Assembly: GCA_035353175.1 (NCBI GenBank)
Contig: DAOPZC010000013.1
Coordinates: 25,027-89,026, forward strand
From: DAOPZC01 sp035353175
GTDB lineage: Bacteria > Verrucomicrobiota > Kiritimatiellia > RFP12 > UBA1067
DNA length: 64,000 nucleotides
Direction of reading: 5' to 3'
The notes under the pieces are model-generated. The model worked only from the letters and a program-made list of their open reading frames with translations, did not search any database and had not been told where the DNA came from. Positions 1 to 8,410 of this stretch are shown here, in pieces; position 1 is the first letter of the stretch, and each line of letters begins with the position of its first letter. Position numbers and translations under genes: made by a program.

Positions 1-1
1 C

Positions 2-814
2 GACCTGACGCTTCCGCCGGTCCAGGCGGGCGAGGCGCTGGAACTGGCCTTCGAAGGCAAAGGGCTCTCCAACACCGCGTCGCTGATCGACGACGTCGTG
101 ATCGAATGCGTCGGGGCCGACGAGTCCGTGGACGCCCTCAAGAACGGCAACTTCGAAGCGGTCACGTCCGTGTCGCCGCTGGTGACCACCAACTGGCTCT
201 GCACCTCGCTGGCGGGCGTCATGACGAACAACAACCCGTGGACCGAGACCGTGCCCTACGGCACGTACATGGGGTATACCTCGATGACGCACTCCTTCTC
301 TCAGACGGTGACGTTCGCCGAGAGCGGCAGCTACGCGCTGCGCTTCGTCACCAAGACGCGGGCGTCCTATCCGCTGCCGCAGTACCACGACTTCGAGGTC
401 CGGTTCGGCGGCGCGCGGATCGGCCGGGTGATCAACATGGGCGGCGAGCTGCGGAGCTACGCGTTCGCGCTCCCCGAGGTGGAAGCGGGCGTGCCGTATG
501 TGCTGCAGTTCAAAGGGCTGCAGACCAACGGCGCCACCACGCTCTCGCTGTACGACGAGGTTGTGATCGTGCCCGCACCGCAGCCGCGTCCGCGCCAGAG
601 CTTGACGGGGCGCTTCCCGGAAACCACGGCGCTGGACGTTGCGGCCGGAGCGGGATTGGTGCTAGACTTCGACGGCTCGATCAGGGTGAAGAGCGTGCGG
701 TATGCGGGGCAGACGGTCTCGGGGACGATCAGCGCCGCCACGCATCCCGAATTCGTGTCGGGGACCGGGGCGATCGACTCGCCGGCCAAGGGAACGCTGA
801 TTGCGGTGCAGTGA
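2..814 (+). CDS. Secreted/surface protein, C-terminal part (5' end outside window)
   Basis: The frame is open from base 2, so the gene begins upstream of the window. The visible part is about 270 residues of beta-rich sequence with at least one lectin-like jelly-roll unit: an 'NGNFE' motif near codon 45 is followed by alternating short hydrophobic strands ('SYALRFVT', 'YVLQFKG', 'TTLSLYDEVVI'). That layout is common in carbohydrate-binding-like modules of secreted PVC-group proteins. The last 50 residues form another small beta segment. No membrane anchor or catalytic motif is visible. An esterase gene follows after 17 bases and a GH106 gene follows that, so a role in polysaccharide binding or cell-surface display is inferred, not shown. 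Confidence 0.6.
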   Translation, partial: DLTLPPVQAGEALELAFEGKGLSNTASLIDDVVIECVGADESVDALKNGNFEAVTSVSPLVTTNWLCTSLAGVMTNNNPWTETVPYGTYMGYTSMTHSFSQTVTFAESGSYALRFVTKTRASYPLPQYHDFEVRFGGARIGRVINMGGELRSYAFALPEVEAGVPYVLQFKGLQTNGATTLSLYDEVVIVPAPQPRPRQSLTGRFPETTALDVAAGAGLVLDFDGSIRVKSVRYAGQTVSGTISAATHPEFVSGTGAIDSPAKGTLIAVQ

Positions 815-831
815 CGCGCGGGGGGAAGAGG

Positions 832-1680
832 ATGAGCGCAGGAGTTCATAGAATGTTGGGGGGATGGGCCGGAGCCGTTGCGGCGCTGGCGCTGGCGTTG
901 GACGCCGGCGCGGTGCAGGTGGTCTCCAACCTCGTCTACAAAGCGTCGGCCGGAGCCGCCGGGCTCGGCAACCTGTACCTGCCCGAGGCGTGCACGGCAG
1001 ACACGCCCGTCGTCCTGGCGATCCACGGCGGCGGCTGGAGCGGCGGCGACCGCCACAGCTGGGCCGGCGTGGCGGAGTTCTTCTGCCGGGACCTCGGGTT
1101 CGCGGTCTTCAACATCGAGTACCGGCTGACCGGGGCCGGGCCGTGGCCGCTGTGCGGCAACGACTGTCTGGCGGCGGCGATCTATCTGTTCGGCGACGAC
1201 TTCAAGAAACGCTCGGGCATCGACGGCCGGAAGATCTGGGTCTGCGGCGGTTCCGCCGGCGGCCATCTCGCGCTCTGGACCGGGCTGAGCCTGCCGCCGG
1301 AGCGCGTGGCCGGCATCGTCTCGATCTCGGGCATCGGCGACCTCGCGCCCGACGCCCGGGCCAACCCCGGGCGCTATGTCGGGCTGTTCGGTCACGCGCC
1401 GACAGAGGCTGAGCTGGCCGCCGCGTCGCCGCTCTCGCGGGTGACGTCCAAGGCTCCGCCGATCTTGTGCACGCACGCGAAGATCGACACAGTGGTGCCC
1501 GTCGCGGCACAGGAGCGTCTGGTGGAAGCTTGTCGTGCGGCCGGAACGACGGCCGTGCTCTACACGTACGCGCCGCGGGACAAGGGCCATTCGATCTGGC
1601 GGCCGGGGAGCAATCCCCATCGGCTGTTCCCAGACATCGAGGCGGCGATCGTGAAATTCGTGAACGCTGTGTCAAAATGA
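832..1680 (+). CDS. Secreted alpha/beta-hydrolase, BD-FAE/esterase-lipase type
   Basis: Alpha/beta-hydrolase of the carboxylesterase type often found beside hemicellulases. It has the oxyanion-hole motif HGGGW, a nucleophile elbow GGSAGG (the Ser is the expected nucleophile), a downstream Asp in 'KIDTVVP' and a terminal His in 'KGHSIW', completing the triad. An N-terminal hydrophobic stretch (AVAALALALDAGA) reads as a signal peptide, so the enzyme probably acts in the periplasm or outside. ATG 832 has GGAAGAGG immediately upstream; ATG 853 has AGGAG with 8-base spacing and is an equally good start. It lies 17 bases after the preceding gene and 38 before the GH106 gene, suggesting one operon that removes acyl groups from a rhamnose-containing glycan. 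The substrate is inferred only. Confidence 0.8.
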   Translation: MSAGVHRMLGGWAGAVAALALALDAGAVQVVSNLVYKASAGAAGLGNLYLPEACTADTPVVLAIHGGGWSGGDRHSWAGVAEFFCRDLGFAVFNIEYRLTGAGPWPLCGNDCLAAAIYLFGDDFKKRSGIDGRKIWVCGGSAGGHLALWTGLSLPPERVAGIVSISGIGDLAPDARANPGRYVGLFGHAPTEAELAAASPLSRVTSKAPPILCTHAKIDTVVPVAAQERLVEACRAAGTTAVLYTYAPRDKGHSIWRPGSNPHRLFPDIEAAIVKFVNAVSK

Positions 1681-1718
1681 CCGGAAACACAAACGGGGTG
1701 ATGAGGAGGGGGCAAGAA

Positions 1719-4505
1719 ATGAAGAAAAGCATATGGCTGGGTGTGTTGCTGACTGTGGCGCTGGGGGCTGCGGCCGCGACACAGGAAGAGAATTTCCGTG
1801 ATGTGCCGGTGGCGGACCGTCCGTGGTGTTACTGGTGGTGGGTCAATGGCCACGTGGACAAGGAGACCATCACCAGCGACATGGAGGCCATGCGGCGCGT
1901 GGGCTTCGGCGGTCTGCTGATGTTTGACGCGCGCGGCTACTGGGACGACAAAGGGCATGTTGTTTTGCCGAAGCCGAAGATGGAGTTCATGAGCCCCGAA
2001 TGGCGCGAGCTCTTGGCGTTCGGCATCAAAGAAGCGGCCCGCGTGGGGCTGGAAGTCAGCGTGAACCTCAGCAGTTGCGCGGGAGCGCTGAAGGGCCCGT
2101 GGGAAGTCGGCCCCGACGCGCCGAAGCGCCTGATCTGCCAGACCACGCCGCTGGCGGGCGGGGCCAGGCTGGATACGGTTCTGAAAAATCCTGACCGCAA
2201 ATATTTCTGGAACATCGCGACCTTCGCCGTCCGGTACGAGGGTGCGGCGGTTCCGCCGCAGGCGGAGTGGATCAACGGCGGGGACGGCCTATATTCGATG
2301 CACGCCACTTCCGGAAAGCGGGTGGACGGTCAGAAGGCCCTGACGTTCCGCGACGCGCGGGAGGTCGTGGAACTGACGGACAAGGTGGGGGCGGACGGGC
2401 GGGTTTCGTGGAACGTGCCGCAGGGCCAGTGGGCGCTGGTGCGTTTGGGCTATACGACCATCGACGGCCATGAGTATGACGTGGACGTGCTTGATCCAAA
2501 AGCGGTGGAAGGCCACTTCAACCGGATGGGCAAGGCGATCATTGCGGATGTCGGGCCCTTGGCCGGCAAGACGTTGACGCACTTCTACAGCGTCAGTTGG
2601 GAGGGCGCGGTGCCCACGTGGACCGGCGGCTTCGAAATGGATTTCGAAAAGTATAGCGGCTATGCGGTCCGTCCGTGGCTGCCCGCGCTGGCGGGTTTCG
2701 CCGTGCAGAGCCAAGAGGACACCCAACGCTTCATCAGCGACTTCCGCCGGGCGCGCAACGACGCGTTTCGCGACAACTTCTACGGCACCATGATGCGGCT
2801 GAGCCATGCGAACGGGTTGAAGTGGCATTCCGAGTCCGGCGGGCCGTGGATCCGCGACCCCAGCGTTTTCGGCGAGGCCGACCAGCTGTCGTTCCTGAGC
2901 CGCAACGATATGCCGCAGGGCGAATTCTGGTACACGGGCAACGAGGACCGGCGCGGCCGGCAAATGAGCCGCCCTCAGGCGGTCACGGCCCACATCTACG
3001 GCAAGCGCCTGGCGGCGGCCGAGGCGTTCACGCACATGGTGCGCCACTGGACGCCCTATCCCGCGGTGCTGAAGCGCGCCGGTGACGAGAGCTTCATCGA
3101 CGGCGTCAACCAGCTCGTGTGGCACACCTTCACCTGTTCACCGAAGGAGTTCGGCGTGCCGGGCACCGAATATTTCGCGGGCACGCACATCAACCCGAAG
3201 GTGACGTGGTTTGAACAAGCTGCGCCCTTCATGTCCTATCTCGGGCGCTGCCAGCACCTGTTGCGTCAAGGCCTCTTCGTGGCGGATGTCTGCGCCTATG
3301 TGGGCGACGTGCCGTATTTCCACTGGGGCCGTTACGCGACCAACTGGAACGCCCAGGCGACGATGGCGGTGCCGCAGGGGTACGGCTACGACGTGCTCAC
3401 CACCGAGGTGTTGCTGGAGCGCATGGCCGTGAAGGATGGGGCGCTCGTTCTGCCGGACGGCATGCGCTACCGTGTTCTGGCGGTGGATCTGGACGGCACG
3501 CAGGCTCCGCTTGCGGCGCTGCGCAAGATCGAGGAAATCAAAAAGGCGGGCGTGCCCGTGGTGCTCGGAACGCGTAAACCCCTCCGCACGCCGGGCCGTG
3601 CGGCGGGCGACGCCGAGGTGAAGCGCCTGGGCGAGGCGTTGTGGGCGGACTCGCCGACGCTGGCGGAGGCGCTCAAAGCGAAGGGCCTGACGCCCGACTT
3701 CGAGGGACCGTTCGAGTACACGCACCGGCGCGACGGCGCGACCGACATCTACTTCGTGTCCGGCACCGGCAAGGGCGACTGCACGTTTCGCGTGAGCGAC
3801 CGTTCTGCCGAGCTGTGGGATCCGGTCAGCGGCAAGATCGATGCGAAAGTCGGAGGACGGAGCACAGAGGACGGTCGGACGGTCGTGCCGTTGGACTTGC
3901 CCGAGCACGGCTCGGTGTTCGTCGTGTTCCGAAAACAGCGGACAGAGGGCAGCGGAGCCGTTCATCCGGCCTCCGACCTCCGGCCTCCGACCGCTGTCGA
4001 ACTGTCTGGCCCGTGGAGCGTGACGTTCCAATCCGGCCGCGGCGCGCCGGAGAAGGCGGTGTTCGAGGCGCTGATCGACTGGACGAAACACGCCGACCCC
4101 GGCATCAAATATTTCTCGGGCACGGCGACGTACCGCAAGACGTTCGAGGTGACGGCGGAACAGGCGGGCCGCAAGGCGCTGCTGCAGCTCGGCAAGGTCG
4201 CGGCACTGGCGCAGGTGCGGCTCAACGGCAAGGACCTCGGGATCGTGTGGACCGCGCCGTGGCAGGCGGAGCTGACCGGCGCGCTCAAGGCGGGCAAAAA
4301 CGAGCTGGAGATCGAGGTCACGAACCCGTGGGCGAACCGCCTGGTCGGCGATGCGGCGCTGCCGCCCGAACAGCGGATCACCAAGAGCAATATGCAGTAC
4401 GAGAAGGGGAAGCGCACGCTCAAGGGGTTCCAGGGCTTCGCGTCCGAGGACGCGCTGCAGCCTTCAGGATTGCAAGGGCCGGTGCGGCTCGAGTTGTTGC
4501 CGTGA
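1719..4505 (+). CDS. GH106-type alpha-L-rhamnosidase-like glycoside hydrolase
   Basis: A 928-residue secreted enzyme. After a signal peptide (KSIWLGVLLTVALGAAAA) comes the hallmark GH106 start, 'RPWCYWWWVNGHV' followed by 'MRRVGFGGLLMFD', near residues 30-65. The central region carries conserved aromatic and acidic motifs of the family (for example 'WHSESGGPW' and 'GTEYFAGTHINPKVTW'). The last 170 residues form a GH2-like sugar-binding domain ('YRKTFEV', 'VRLNGKDLGIVWTAPW', 'EIEVTNPWANRLVGD'). ATG 1719 is chosen because GAGGAGGG lies 8-10 bases upstream. GH106 enzymes remove terminal alpha-L-rhamnose, for example from rhamnogalacturonan or flavonoid glycosides. A low-complexity stretch near residues 735-760 is discussed separately. 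Length matches the family. Confidence 0.88.
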   Translation: MKKSIWLGVLLTVALGAAAATQEENFRDVPVADRPWCYWWWVNGHVDKETITSDMEAMRRVGFGGLLMFDARGYWDDKGHVVLPKPKMEFMSPEWRELLAFGIKEAARVGLEVSVNLSSCAGALKGPWEVGPDAPKRLICQTTPLAGGARLDTVLKNPDRKYFWNIATFAVRYEGAAVPPQAEWINGGDGLYSMHATSGKRVDGQKALTFRDAREVVELTDKVGADGRVSWNVPQGQWALVRLGYTTIDGHEYDVDVLDPKAVEGHFNRMGKAIIADVGPLAGKTLTHFYSVSWEGAVPTWTGGFEMDFEKYSGYAVRPWLPALAGFAVQSQEDTQRFISDFRRARNDAFRDNFYGTMMRLSHANGLKWHSESGGPWIRDPSVFGEADQLSFLSRNDMPQGEFWYTGNEDRRGRQMSRPQAVTAHIYGKRLAAAEAFTHMVRHWTPYPAVLKRAGDESFIDGVNQLVWHTFTCSPKEFGVPGTEYFAGTHINPKVTWFEQAAPFMSYLGRCQHLLRQGLFVADVCAYVGDVPYFHWGRYATNWNAQATMAVPQGYGYDVLTTEVLLERMAVKDGALVLPDGMRYRVLAVDLDGTQAPLAALRKIEEIKKAGVPVVLGTRKPLRTPGRAAGDAEVKRLGEALWADSPTLAEALKAKGLTPDFEGPFEYTHRRDGATDIYFVSGTGKGDCTFRVSDRSAELWDPVSGKIDAKVGGRSTEDGRTVVPLDLPEHGSVFVVFRKQRTEGSGAVHPASDLRPPTAVELSGPWSVTFQSGRGAPEKAVFEALIDWTKHADPGIKYFSGTATYRKTFEVTAEQAGRKALLQLGKVAALAQVRLNGKDLGIVWTAPWQAELTGALKAGKNELEIEVTNPWANRLVGDAALPPEQRITKSNMQYEKGKRTLKGFQGFASEDALQPSGLQGPVRLELLP
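3849..3992 (+). repeat. Degenerate short repeats inside the GH106 gene
   Basis: Two patches of degenerate 7-8-base repeats lie in coding sequence. The first (3849-3882) is purine-rich with units like CGGAGGA and CGGAGCAC. The second (about 3930-3992) includes three copies of CTCCGAC/CTCCGGC in opposite orientation, so the patches could pair with each other. The second patch encodes a low-complexity linker (SDLRPP and neighbours) between the catalytic part and the sugar-binding domain. Similar degenerate octamer runs occur in non-coding DNA at 59511-59554 and 60324-60355. Confidence 0.5.
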
Positions 4506-4531
4506 CCGGACGACGACTCTTTTGCTATACT
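4503..4531 (+). promoter_or_regulatory. Putative promoter for the surface repeat protein
   Basis: TGACCG and TATACT are separated by 17 bases, the -35 box overlapping the end of the GH106 gene. This would start an mRNA around 4538 with a leader of about 70 bases before ATG 4608. The -35 match is modest. Confidence 0.4.
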
Positions 4532-4553
4532 TATATTCCGAATCGGCAAGAAA

Positions 4554-4580
4554 GGGGCATGCGGTAAGACGGAATGCCCC
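4554..4580 (+). other. Inverted repeat in leader of the surface repeat gene
   Basis: GGGGCAT (4554-4560) and ATGCCCC (4574-4580) form a perfect 7-bp stem with a 13-base loop, ending 27 bases before the start codon and well ahead of the ribosome-binding site. No T-run follows, so it is not a classical terminator. It could be an operator or an mRNA-stabilising hairpin. Confidence 0.4.
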
Positions 4581-4607
4581 GCGTTCCGGCCGGAGGAGGG
4601 AAATGAG

Positions 4608-5174
4608 ATGAGCAAGAGAGTTTTGATTGTCGGGCTGTCTGCGGTTTTTGCGGCGGGTGCCGTTTGCGCGCAAAGCGAGTCTTTTCAGGCGAGCTTGGCG
4701 CCGGACCATGCGATACATGACCGGAGCACCCGGATCGAAGGGGTGACGCTCAGCGTCTGGGGCGAGAATCCCCAGACCGCGCTGTCGCTCGGCTTTGTGA
4801 ACGGCGCCACGGGCCAAAGCTCGGGCTTGAGTCTGGGCCTTGTCAACTATGCGGACTCTTATTCGGGCGCGCAGTGGTCGCTCGCCAATTTTACCCAAGG
4901 GGACTATGCCGGTTGGCAGGGTGGCCCCCTCTGCGGCCTGGTGGGCAGCGTGCTGAACTATACCGGCGGAACCCTGCGGGGGCTGCAGACGGGCGTCATC
5001 AACTTGACGGGCGGTCTGGAAGGCGTGCAGATCGGGCTCGTCAACTACGCGCAACGGGTCGATTCGGGGCTGCAGGTCGGGCTGGTGAATCTGATCGGAA
5101 ATACAGAAGGATGGTTTGAGAACTGGCCGCACGAAGTGGGGCCGGGGATGATTTTTGCCAACTGGCGGTTCTAG
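4608..5174 (+). CDS. LA_2272-type surface repeat protein
   Basis: A 188-residue exported protein. A signal peptide (ends near 'AGAVCAQ') is followed by repeated short units of the form 'GLVNYA', 'GVINLTGG', 'GLVNLIG', spaced about 18-20 residues. This pattern is typical of LA_2272-family surface repeat proteins of spirochaetes and Bacteroidota. The protein ends in an aromatic residue (NWRF), as outer-membrane beta-barrels often do. The start is supported by GGAGGAGGG 8 bases upstream. It has its own putative promoter and hairpin leader, and ridA follows after 16 bases. Function is unknown; surface location is inferred. Confidence 0.7.
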   Translation: MSKRVLIVGLSAVFAAGAVCAQSESFQASLAPDHAIHDRSTRIEGVTLSVWGENPQTALSLGFVNGATGQSSGLSLGLVNYADSYSGAQWSLANFTQGDYAGWQGGPLCGLVGSVLNYTGGTLRGLQTGVINLTGGLEGVQIGLVNYAQRVDSGLQVGLVNLIGNTEGWFENWPHEVGPGMIFANWRF

Positions 5175-5190
5175 CCCGGAAGGAGCGCAC

Positions 5191-5565
5191 GTGATAACGA
5201 TCAAGACGGAAAACGCGCCGGCGGCCATCGGGCCCTACGCGCAGGCGATTGAAGCGAACGGCATGATATTTTGCTCGGGCCAGATCCCGATCAATCCCAA
5301 GTCGGGCGCGATTGAAGTGGTGGGTGCCGCCGAGCAGACGATGCAGGTGCTGCTGAACCTGCGGGCCGTGCTGGAGGCGGCCGGCGCGGGACTGGACAAG
5401 GTGGTCAAAACAACCGTCTTCCTGACGGACATCGGCGATTTCCCGGCCGTCAACAAGGTCTATGCCCAGATGTTCGGCTCCCATGCGCCCGCGCGTTCGA
5501 CGGTGCAGGTCGCGCGCCTGCCCAAGTGCGCGAAAGTCGAGATCGAGGCGATCGCCGTCAAATGA
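5191..5565 (+). CDS. ridA: RidA family 2-iminobutanoate/2-iminopropanoate deaminase
   Basis: A 124-residue protein matching the compact RidA fold. It shows 'APAAIGPYAQAI' at the N-terminus, 'CSGQIPINP', and the C-terminal 'PARSTVQVARLP' containing the substrate-binding Arg, followed by 'VEIEAIA'. RidA hydrolyses reactive enamine/imine intermediates made by PLP enzymes such as threonine dehydratase. Start GTG 5191 is preferred over any upstream codon because AGGAG lies 5 bases before it and the family begins at this point. The gene ends tail-to-tail with maf, overlapping by 8 bases. This window also encodes several PLP enzymes that could make the substrates. Confidence 0.9.
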   Translation: MITIKTENAPAAIGPYAQAIEANGMIFCSGQIPINPKSGAIEVVGAAEQTMQVLLNLRAVLEAAGAGLDKVVKTTVFLTDIGDFPAVNKVYAQMFGSHAPARSTVQVARLPKCAKVEIEAIAVK

Positions 5566-6130
5566 GCTTGTGCGCCGCGAGCCAGTCGCGCACCGGAGCT
5601 TCGGGCAGGCCCATGATGTTGGTGTAAGAGCCGCTGTAGCCCGCGATCAGCAGATCCCCGTTCTCGTCGATGTCGTAGGCGCCGGCGCGGTCGAGCGGCC
5701 GCGTCTTGTGCAGGTAGGCGGTGATGGTCTCTTCCGACAGGATCTTGAATCGCACGGAGGAGGCCTCGACGCGGATCTCGGGCTCGGCGTCGGGCAGCCC
5801 GAGCGCGATGCCGGTGTACACGATCTGCGTGCGGCCTGAGAAGGCGCGCAGGAACTGCGCGGCTTCGTCGAGGTCGGCGGGTTTGCCGATCAGGCGGCCC
5901 TCGAACCAGACCAGCGTGTCGGCGGTGATGAGCGCGGCGCCGGGGTGGCGTATGCGGCAGGCGCGGTGTTTTTCGAGCGCATTGGTGACGACCGTGTGGA
6001 CCGGATCGGCGGCGTCGTGGATCTCGTCGGTGTCGGCGGTGGACACGGTGAACGCGCAGCCCAGGGCGTGCAGGATTTTTTTGCGGCGCGGCGAAGCGGA
6101 GCCGAGGATGAGGGGATGGCGGGTGGTCAT
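5558..6130 (-). CDS. maf: Maf family nucleoside triphosphate pyrophosphatase
   Basis: A 190-residue Maf/YhdE-type protein. Motifs: 'ILGSASPRR' at the N-terminus, 'ALITADTLV' with the conserved Asp, 'GKPAD', 'FSGRTQIVYTGIAL', and 'GAYDIDENGDLLI' with 'GSYTNIMGLP'. Maf proteins hydrolyse dTTP, UTP and modified nucleotides to monophosphates and may limit misincorporation or septum formation. There is no clear ribosome-binding site; a TTGCAA-17-TATTTT promoter ends 10 bases before the ATG, so the message should have almost no leader. Confidence 0.92.
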   Translation of the reverse strand: MTTRHPLILGSASPRRKKILHALGCAFTVSTADTDEIHDAADPVHTVVTNALEKHRACRIRHPGAALITADTLVWFEGRLIGKPADLDEAAQFLRAFSGRTQIVYTGIALGLPDAEPEIRVEASSVRFKILSEETITAYLHKTRPLDRAGAYDIDENGDLLIAGYSGSYTNIMGLPEAPVRDWLAAHKLI

Positions 6131-6140
6131 ATGTGCGTAA

Positions 6141-6169
6141 AAAATATCACGGGGTTATGTGGATTGCAA
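6141..6169 (-). promoter_or_regulatory. Promoter with almost no 5' leader (maf)
   Basis: Reading the minus strand, TTGCAA (6169-6164) and TATTTT (6146-6141) are 17 bases apart. The ATG of maf starts 10 bases after the -10 box, leaving a leader of only a few bases and no Shine-Dalgarno sequence. Confidence 0.5.
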
Positions 6170-6188
6170 GGGCTGCGGGAGGTTTGCC

Positions 6189-7553
6189 ATGTCTGACCTG
6201 CTGCTGATCGGGATCGCGGCGCTGCTGCTGGCCGCCCTCGCGCTGCTGGCGGCGCTGCTGCGGCGCGTGCGGCGCGCCGATGCCAACGGGATCGCGGCGC
6301 GCCTGGACGGCTTCGAGAAGGGGCTGGAGCGCGTCGAGCGCGCGGTGCGCGACGAGGTGGCCCGCAACCGCGACGAGCAGGGGCGGATCGACCGCGAGCA
6401 GCGCAGGGAGCTCGCCGAGGCCCTCAAGGCGTTCGGCGACACCGTCGCGGCCCGGAGCGCGGAGGTGGCCGCCGCCCACGGGCGGCAGCTCGAGGCGATG
6501 TCGCTCAAGATCCAGCGTCTTTCGGAGGCGAACGAGGCGCGGCTCGAGGCGGTGCGCCAGACCGTCGAAGGGCAGCTCAAGCGGCTGCAGGAGGACAACG
6601 CCAAGCAGCTGGAGCTGATGCGCCAGACCGTCGACGAGAAGTTGCAGGGGACGCTCGAAAAGCGACTGGGCGACTCGTTCAGGCTGGTCAGCGAGCGGCT
6701 GGAGGAGGTGCACAAGGGGCTGGGCGAGATGCAGAGCCTCGCGACCGGCGTGGGCGATCTCAAGAAGGTGCTCACCAACGTCAAGACGCGCGGCACGTGG
6801 GGCGAGGTGCAGCTCGGCGCGCTGCTGGAGCAGGTGCTGAGCCCGGAGCAGTACGCGCTGAACGTGGCGACCAAGGAGGGCGGCGAGCGCGTCGAGTTCG
6901 CGGTCCGGCTGCCGGGGCAGGGCAGTGGTGGCGACGAGACGGTCTGGTTGCCGCTTGACGCGAAGTTTCCGATGGAGGACTACCAGCGCCTTGTCGAAGC
7001 CCAGGAGCGCGCGGATACCGCCGCGGTCGAGGCGGCCGGCAAGCAGCTCGAGAACCGCGTGCGCGCCTGCGCCATCGACATCAGCGAGAAGTATCTGAAT
7101 CCGCCCAAGACGACCGATTTCGGCATCCTGTATCTGCCGGTCGAGGGACTCTATGCGGAGGTCGTGCGCCGCGTCGGCCTGACCGAGCGCCTGCAGCGCG
7201 AGCAGCGCGTGGCGGTGGCGGGGCCGACGACGCTCTGGGCGCTTTTGGGCAGCCTGCAGATGGGCTTCCGCACTCTGGCGATCCAGAAACGCTCGAGCGA
7301 GGTGTGGAGCCTGCTCGCGGCGGTCAAGACCGAGTGGATGAAGTACGGCGATGTGCTCGACGCGGTGCAGAAGAAGCTGCAGCAGGCCTCGGAGACGCTC
7401 GACAAGGCGCAGGTGCGCTCGCGGGCGGTCGGCCGCAGGCTTCGAGGCGTGCAGGAGCTGCCCGAGCGGGAGGCCGCCGCGCTGCTGCCAGGCGACCTCT
7501 CGGGCGTGCTGGATGAGAACGATGACGCCGTGCTGACGGGATCGGAGGGCTGA
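6189..7553 (+). CDS. rmuC: RmuC family DNA recombination protein
   Basis: A 454-residue RmuC protein. One N-terminal membrane segment (residues 2-24, Leu/Ala-rich) is followed by a long charged coiled coil (about 30-180, heptad-like 'LEAVRQTVEGQLKRLQEDN') and then the conserved RmuC nuclease-like core ('NVKTRGTWGEVQLGALLEQVL', 'LPLDAKFPMEDYQRL', 'FGILYLPVEGLYAE'). In E. coli RmuC limits inversions at short inverted repeats. ATG 6189 is chosen because GGGAGG is 6 bases upstream and it gives the expected membrane start. Its stop shares one base with the next start, indicating translational coupling. Confidence 0.92.
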   Translation: MSDLLLIGIAALLLAALALLAALLRRVRRADANGIAARLDGFEKGLERVERAVRDEVARNRDEQGRIDREQRRELAEALKAFGDTVAARSAEVAAAHGRQLEAMSLKIQRLSEANEARLEAVRQTVEGQLKRLQEDNAKQLELMRQTVDEKLQGTLEKRLGDSFRLVSERLEEVHKGLGEMQSLATGVGDLKKVLTNVKTRGTWGEVQLGALLEQVLSPEQYALNVATKEGGERVEFAVRLPGQGSGGDETVWLPLDAKFPMEDYQRLVEAQERADTAAVEAAGKQLENRVRACAIDISEKYLNPPKTTDFGILYLPVEGLYAEVVRRVGLTERLQREQRVAVAGPTTLWALLGSLQMGFRTLAIQKRSSEVWSLLAAVKTEWMKYGDVLDAVQKKLQQASETLDKAQVRSRAVGRRLRGVQELPEREAAALLPGDLSGVLDENDDAVLTGSEG

Positions 7554-8410
7554 TGCAGTACACGGACCGCCTGTTCCGTCCGCCCGCCGAGGCGGAGAGC
7601 CTGATTTTCCAGGTGGCGATCGGCTGCCCGCACAACACCTGCCGCTTCTGCGCGATGTACAAAGGCGTGCCGTACCGCGTGCGCCCGCAGGAGGAGGTGC
7701 TGGCGGAGTTCGAAGAGGCGTCGCGCCGCTATCCCGCAGAGCGCCGGATCTTTCTGGCCGACGGCGACGTGATGGCGCTCTCGTTCGAGCGCCTGCGCGC
7801 GATGCTGGAGGCGCTGAACCGGCTCTTTCCCCGCCTGGCGCGCGTGAACGTCTACGCCAACGGCAGCTCGATTCTGGCGAAGAGCGACGCGGAGCTGGCC
7901 GCGCTGCGCCGCCTGAAGCTCGACACGCTCTACGTCGGGCTGGAGAGCGGCGACGAGGATCTGCTTCGCGACGTTGAGAAGGGCGAGACCGCCGCGGGGA
8001 TGTGCGAGGCGGTGCGGCGGGCGCAGGCGCTCGGGTTCAAAGGCTCCGTGATGGTCCTGCTGGGGCTCGGCGGGAGCGAAGGCTCGGCGCGCCATTCCGA
8101 TGCGACGGCCACGCTGCTCAACCGCATGCAGCCGCGGCTGCTCTCGGCGTTGCGCTTTGTGGACGTGCCGGGCACAAACATGTATGACGGATATTGGACG
8201 GTCACGGAGTTTGAGGCCGTCGGCGAACTGATCCGGCTGCTGCGCGGCCTGGCGCTGGAGCACACGGTTTTCCGCGCGAACCACACGTCGAACCCCGTGC
8301 CGCTCGAGGGCCGTTTTCCGCGCGACCGCGAGGCGCTGATCGCGCAGCTGGAGGCGCTGCTGCCGCGGCTGGACACGCGGGGGCCGGGGCGGCTGCCGTT
8401 CACGCTGTAG
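7553..8410 (+). CDS. Radical SAM protein, oxygen-independent coproporphyrinogen/Elp3-like type
   Basis: A 285-residue radical SAM domain protein. The cluster-binding motif near residues 25-34 is a spaced variant with cysteines in 'GCPHNTCRFC' (C-x4-C-x2-C rather than the usual C-x3-C-x2-C). It is followed by 'FLADGDVMAL' and 'LYVGLESGDEDLL', typical strands of the barrel, and 'VMVLLGLGG'. It starts within the stop of rmuC and ends 11 bases inside the opposing uvsE gene. The substrate is unknown; such short radical SAM proteins are widespread in anaerobes. Confidence 0.8.
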   Translation: MQYTDRLFRPPAEAESLIFQVAIGCPHNTCRFCAMYKGVPYRVRPQEEVLAEFEEASRRYPAERRIFLADGDVMALSFERLRAMLEALNRLFPRLARVNVYANGSSILAKSDAELAALRRLKLDTLYVGLESGDEDLLRDVEKGETAAGMCEAVRRAQALGFKGSVMVLLGLGGSEGSARHSDATATLLNRMQPRLLSALRFVDVPGTNMYDGYWTVTEFEAVGELIRLLRGLALEHTVFRANHTSNPVPLEGRFPRDREALIAQLEALLPRLDTRGPGRLPFTL

